Shown here piece by piece: positions 42,535-43,883 of a DNA stretch of 43,883 nt; the first letter of the stretch is position 1; the number at the start of each line of letters is the position of its first letter. Under the pieces are notes generated by a model, which saw only the letters and a list, made by a program, of their open reading frames with translations, made no database searches and was not told the origin of the DNA. Made by a program: the position numbers and the translations under genes. The stretch lies in assembly GCA_030696315.1 (NCBI GenBank), contig JAUYSM010000114.1:1-43883 (forward strand). The letters run 5' to 3'. The DNA comes from Pseudohongiella sp. (GTDB lineage Bacteria; Pseudomonadota; Gammaproteobacteria; Pseudomonadales; Pseudohongiellaceae).

Positions 42535-43883
42535 ATGCGAGTTCAGAAAACCCTCCTGCTTGGCGCCGCGTTGACGGTATCGGCCATGATCAGTCAGTTG
42601 CTGTTTGCGCAATCCGCGCCGCAGACCTCAACACTCCTTACCAACGTTAATGGTTACACCATGAACAGCAATCGGGAACTGGTGCAGTTCACAGCCTTGC
42701 AGTTCACTGGCGATACCGTTGATCGGGTTTTTTCTGCGACAGATACACTGCCAGAAGATGAGTCTTTGACCGTGATTGACGGTGAAGGCAAAACCCTGTT
42801 GCCGGGGCTGATTGATGCCCACGGACATATACTCAACTACGGACTCAGTCTGCTGCGCGTTGACATGACCGGTACTCGTTCAGAAGCGGAAGCCGTGCAG
42901 CGAGTGATTGAATTCCAGCAGGCCAATCCGGGTTTGCAGTGGATTCAGGGTCGCGGCTGGAATCAGGTGCTGTGGGACAGCAATGAGTTTCCGTCTGCGG
43001 CTGCTCTGGAAGCCGCCAATTCTGATGTGCCCATGTGGTTCAGTCGTATTGATGGACACGCCGGCTGGGCCAACCGGGCCGCGATTGAGCTGGCCGGTGT
43101 TGATTCCACGACGGCCGACCCGGACGGCGGCATGATCATGCGTGATTCCGAAGGTCGCCCAACCGGCACCTTTGTTAATAATGCCATGCGCTTTATCACG
43201 CAACATATTCCACAGCCCAGTCTTGAGGACCAGAAACTTGCCCTGCGTCGTGCTATGGATGCCTTGGCGGCAGAAGGCTTGACCAGTGTGCATGACGCCA
43301 GTATCAACAGCACCACCTTGCAGGCCTATAAAGAATTGTTGGCAGAAGGGCCGTTGCCAATTCGTGTGTACGCGATGTTAGCCGGGCAGGATCCACAACT
43401 GGCAGACAGACTTGCTGAAGGGCACTTCCTCAGTGATGACGGCACGTTTTCTGTGCGCAGCGTAAAAATCTCTGCTGACGGAGCACTGGGCAGCCGCGGC
43501 GCGTACCTCAACGATGATTACAGCGACATGCCCGGACATCGCGGGCTGTTGCAGATTACGCCGGAACGGCTGACACAGTTGATGAATCAATCCATGCTCG
43601 CTGGTTTTCAGGTCAATGTGCATGCCATCGGCGACGGTGCCAACATGATTGTCATGGATAACTTTGAAGCCTTGATTCAAAACACCAACACCCGTGAACA
43701 GCGCCATCGTATCGAGCACGCCCAGATTCTGCGGTATGAGGACATTCTGCGCTTCAGCGAACTGGGCGTGATTCCGTCCATGCAAGGTATGCATGCCACC
43801 AGTGATAAAAACATGGCACAGGATCGTATTGGCGAAGTGCGTATTCTGGGGGCCTATGCCTGGCGCAAACTGCTGGATACCGG
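42535..43883 (+). CDS. Exported YtcJ-type amidohydrolase (3' end outside window)
   Basis: The gene starts at ATG 42535 and the frame stays open to the window end, giving at least 449 residues. A signal peptide (VQKTLLLGAALTVSAMISQLLFAQ) precedes an amidohydrolase_3 domain. The metal-binding H96-x-H98 is in LIDAHGHIL, a downstream lysine/aspartate region is VKISADGALGSRGA, and further metal-ligand histidines are in NVHAIGDGAN and HRIEHAQIL. The final Asp ligand would lie beyond the end. YtcJ-type enzymes hydrolyse amides or related bonds in unidentified substrates. It is divergent from the exported FAH-family gene, 119 bases away. Confidence 0.88.
   Translation, partial: MRVQKTLLLGAALTVSAMISQLLFAQSAPQTSTLLTNVNGYTMNSNRELVQFTALQFTGDTVDRVFSATDTLPEDESLTVIDGEGKTLLPGLIDAHGHILNYGLSLLRVDMTGTRSEAEAVQRVIEFQQANPGLQWIQGRGWNQVLWDSNEFPSAAALEAANSDVPMWFSRIDGHAGWANRAAIELAGVDSTTADPDGGMIMRDSEGRPTGTFVNNAMRFITQHIPQPSLEDQKLALRRAMDALAAEGLTSVHDASINSTTLQAYKELLAEGPLPIRVYAMLAGQDPQLADRLAEGHFLSDDGTFSVRSVKISADGALGSRGAYLNDDYSDMPGHRGLLQITPERLTQLMNQSMLAGFQVNVHAIGDGANMIVMDNFEALIQNTNTREQRHRIEHAQILRYEDILRFSELGVIPSMQGMHATSDKNMAQDRIGEVRILGAYAWRKLLDT

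Overview
The window looks like a chromosomal segment of a Gram-negative bacterium, most likely an aquatic or marine gammaproteobacterium. This is inferred from the large TonB-dependent receptor, the RND efflux systems, the QmcA/NfeD-like pair, the proteobacterial urt-ure gene order and moderate G+C. I cannot name a genus from the sequence alone. Genes are tightly packed, and many neighbours share ATGA-type stop/start overlaps.

Region 1 (1-9.9 kb, + strand) is a continuous urea operon: urtBCDE (urea ABC transporter; urtB is open at the window start and urtA would lie upstream), then ureD-A-B-C-E-F-G for a nickel urease with its maturation factors. It ends with a small His-rich exported membrane protein. 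Facing it (10-14.4 kb, - strand) is a two-component pair. One partner is a LuxR-type response regulator. The other is a very large hybrid histidine kinase whose N-terminus is a complete NCS1 (purine/cytosine/allantoin type) transporter domain, followed by a Cys-rich module. Its position suggests, but does not prove, sensing of urea or another nitrogen compound.

Region 2 (14.6-18.1 kb) is a run of small accessory genes: an ArsR regulator overlapping an AHSA1/SRPBCC gene, an AK-like P-loop kinase, a DUF1801-like protein, a YdeI/OmdA-like protein, a GNAT acetyltransferase, and a VapBC toxin-antitoxin pair with a repeated CTATCGAT element upstream. Region 3 (18.2-19.7 kb) is an SPFH protein with its NfeD partner. 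Region 4 (19.9-23.8 kb) is a Yip1-like membrane protein followed by a MacAB-type efflux system, closed by a strong bidirectional terminator.

Region 5 (24-30.4 kb) holds a 1030-residue TonB-dependent receptor (- strand). Diverging from it are a BNR/sialidase-like beta-propeller, a translationally coupled MoaD/ThiS-like protein ending in Gly-Gly, and an exported beta-lactamase-fold serine hydrolase with SMTR in place of the SxxK motif. Region 6 (30.4-38.3 kb) is a heavy-metal RND efflux operon (outer-membrane factor, adaptor, HME-RND pump, DUF3240). It diverges from an OmpR-type regulator and sensor kinase, and a tandem direct repeat lies between them. Region 7 (38.3-43.9 kb) contains ybaK, a GGDEF-EAL protein, a fumarylacetoacetate-hydrolase-family protein with an export signal, and a divergent exported YtcJ-type amidohydrolase cut by the window end.

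The most promising leads for undescribed biology are the NCS1-fused hybrid kinase beside the urea operon, the beta-propeller/Gly-Gly sulfur-carrier-like pair, and the small His-rich protein coupled to ureG.
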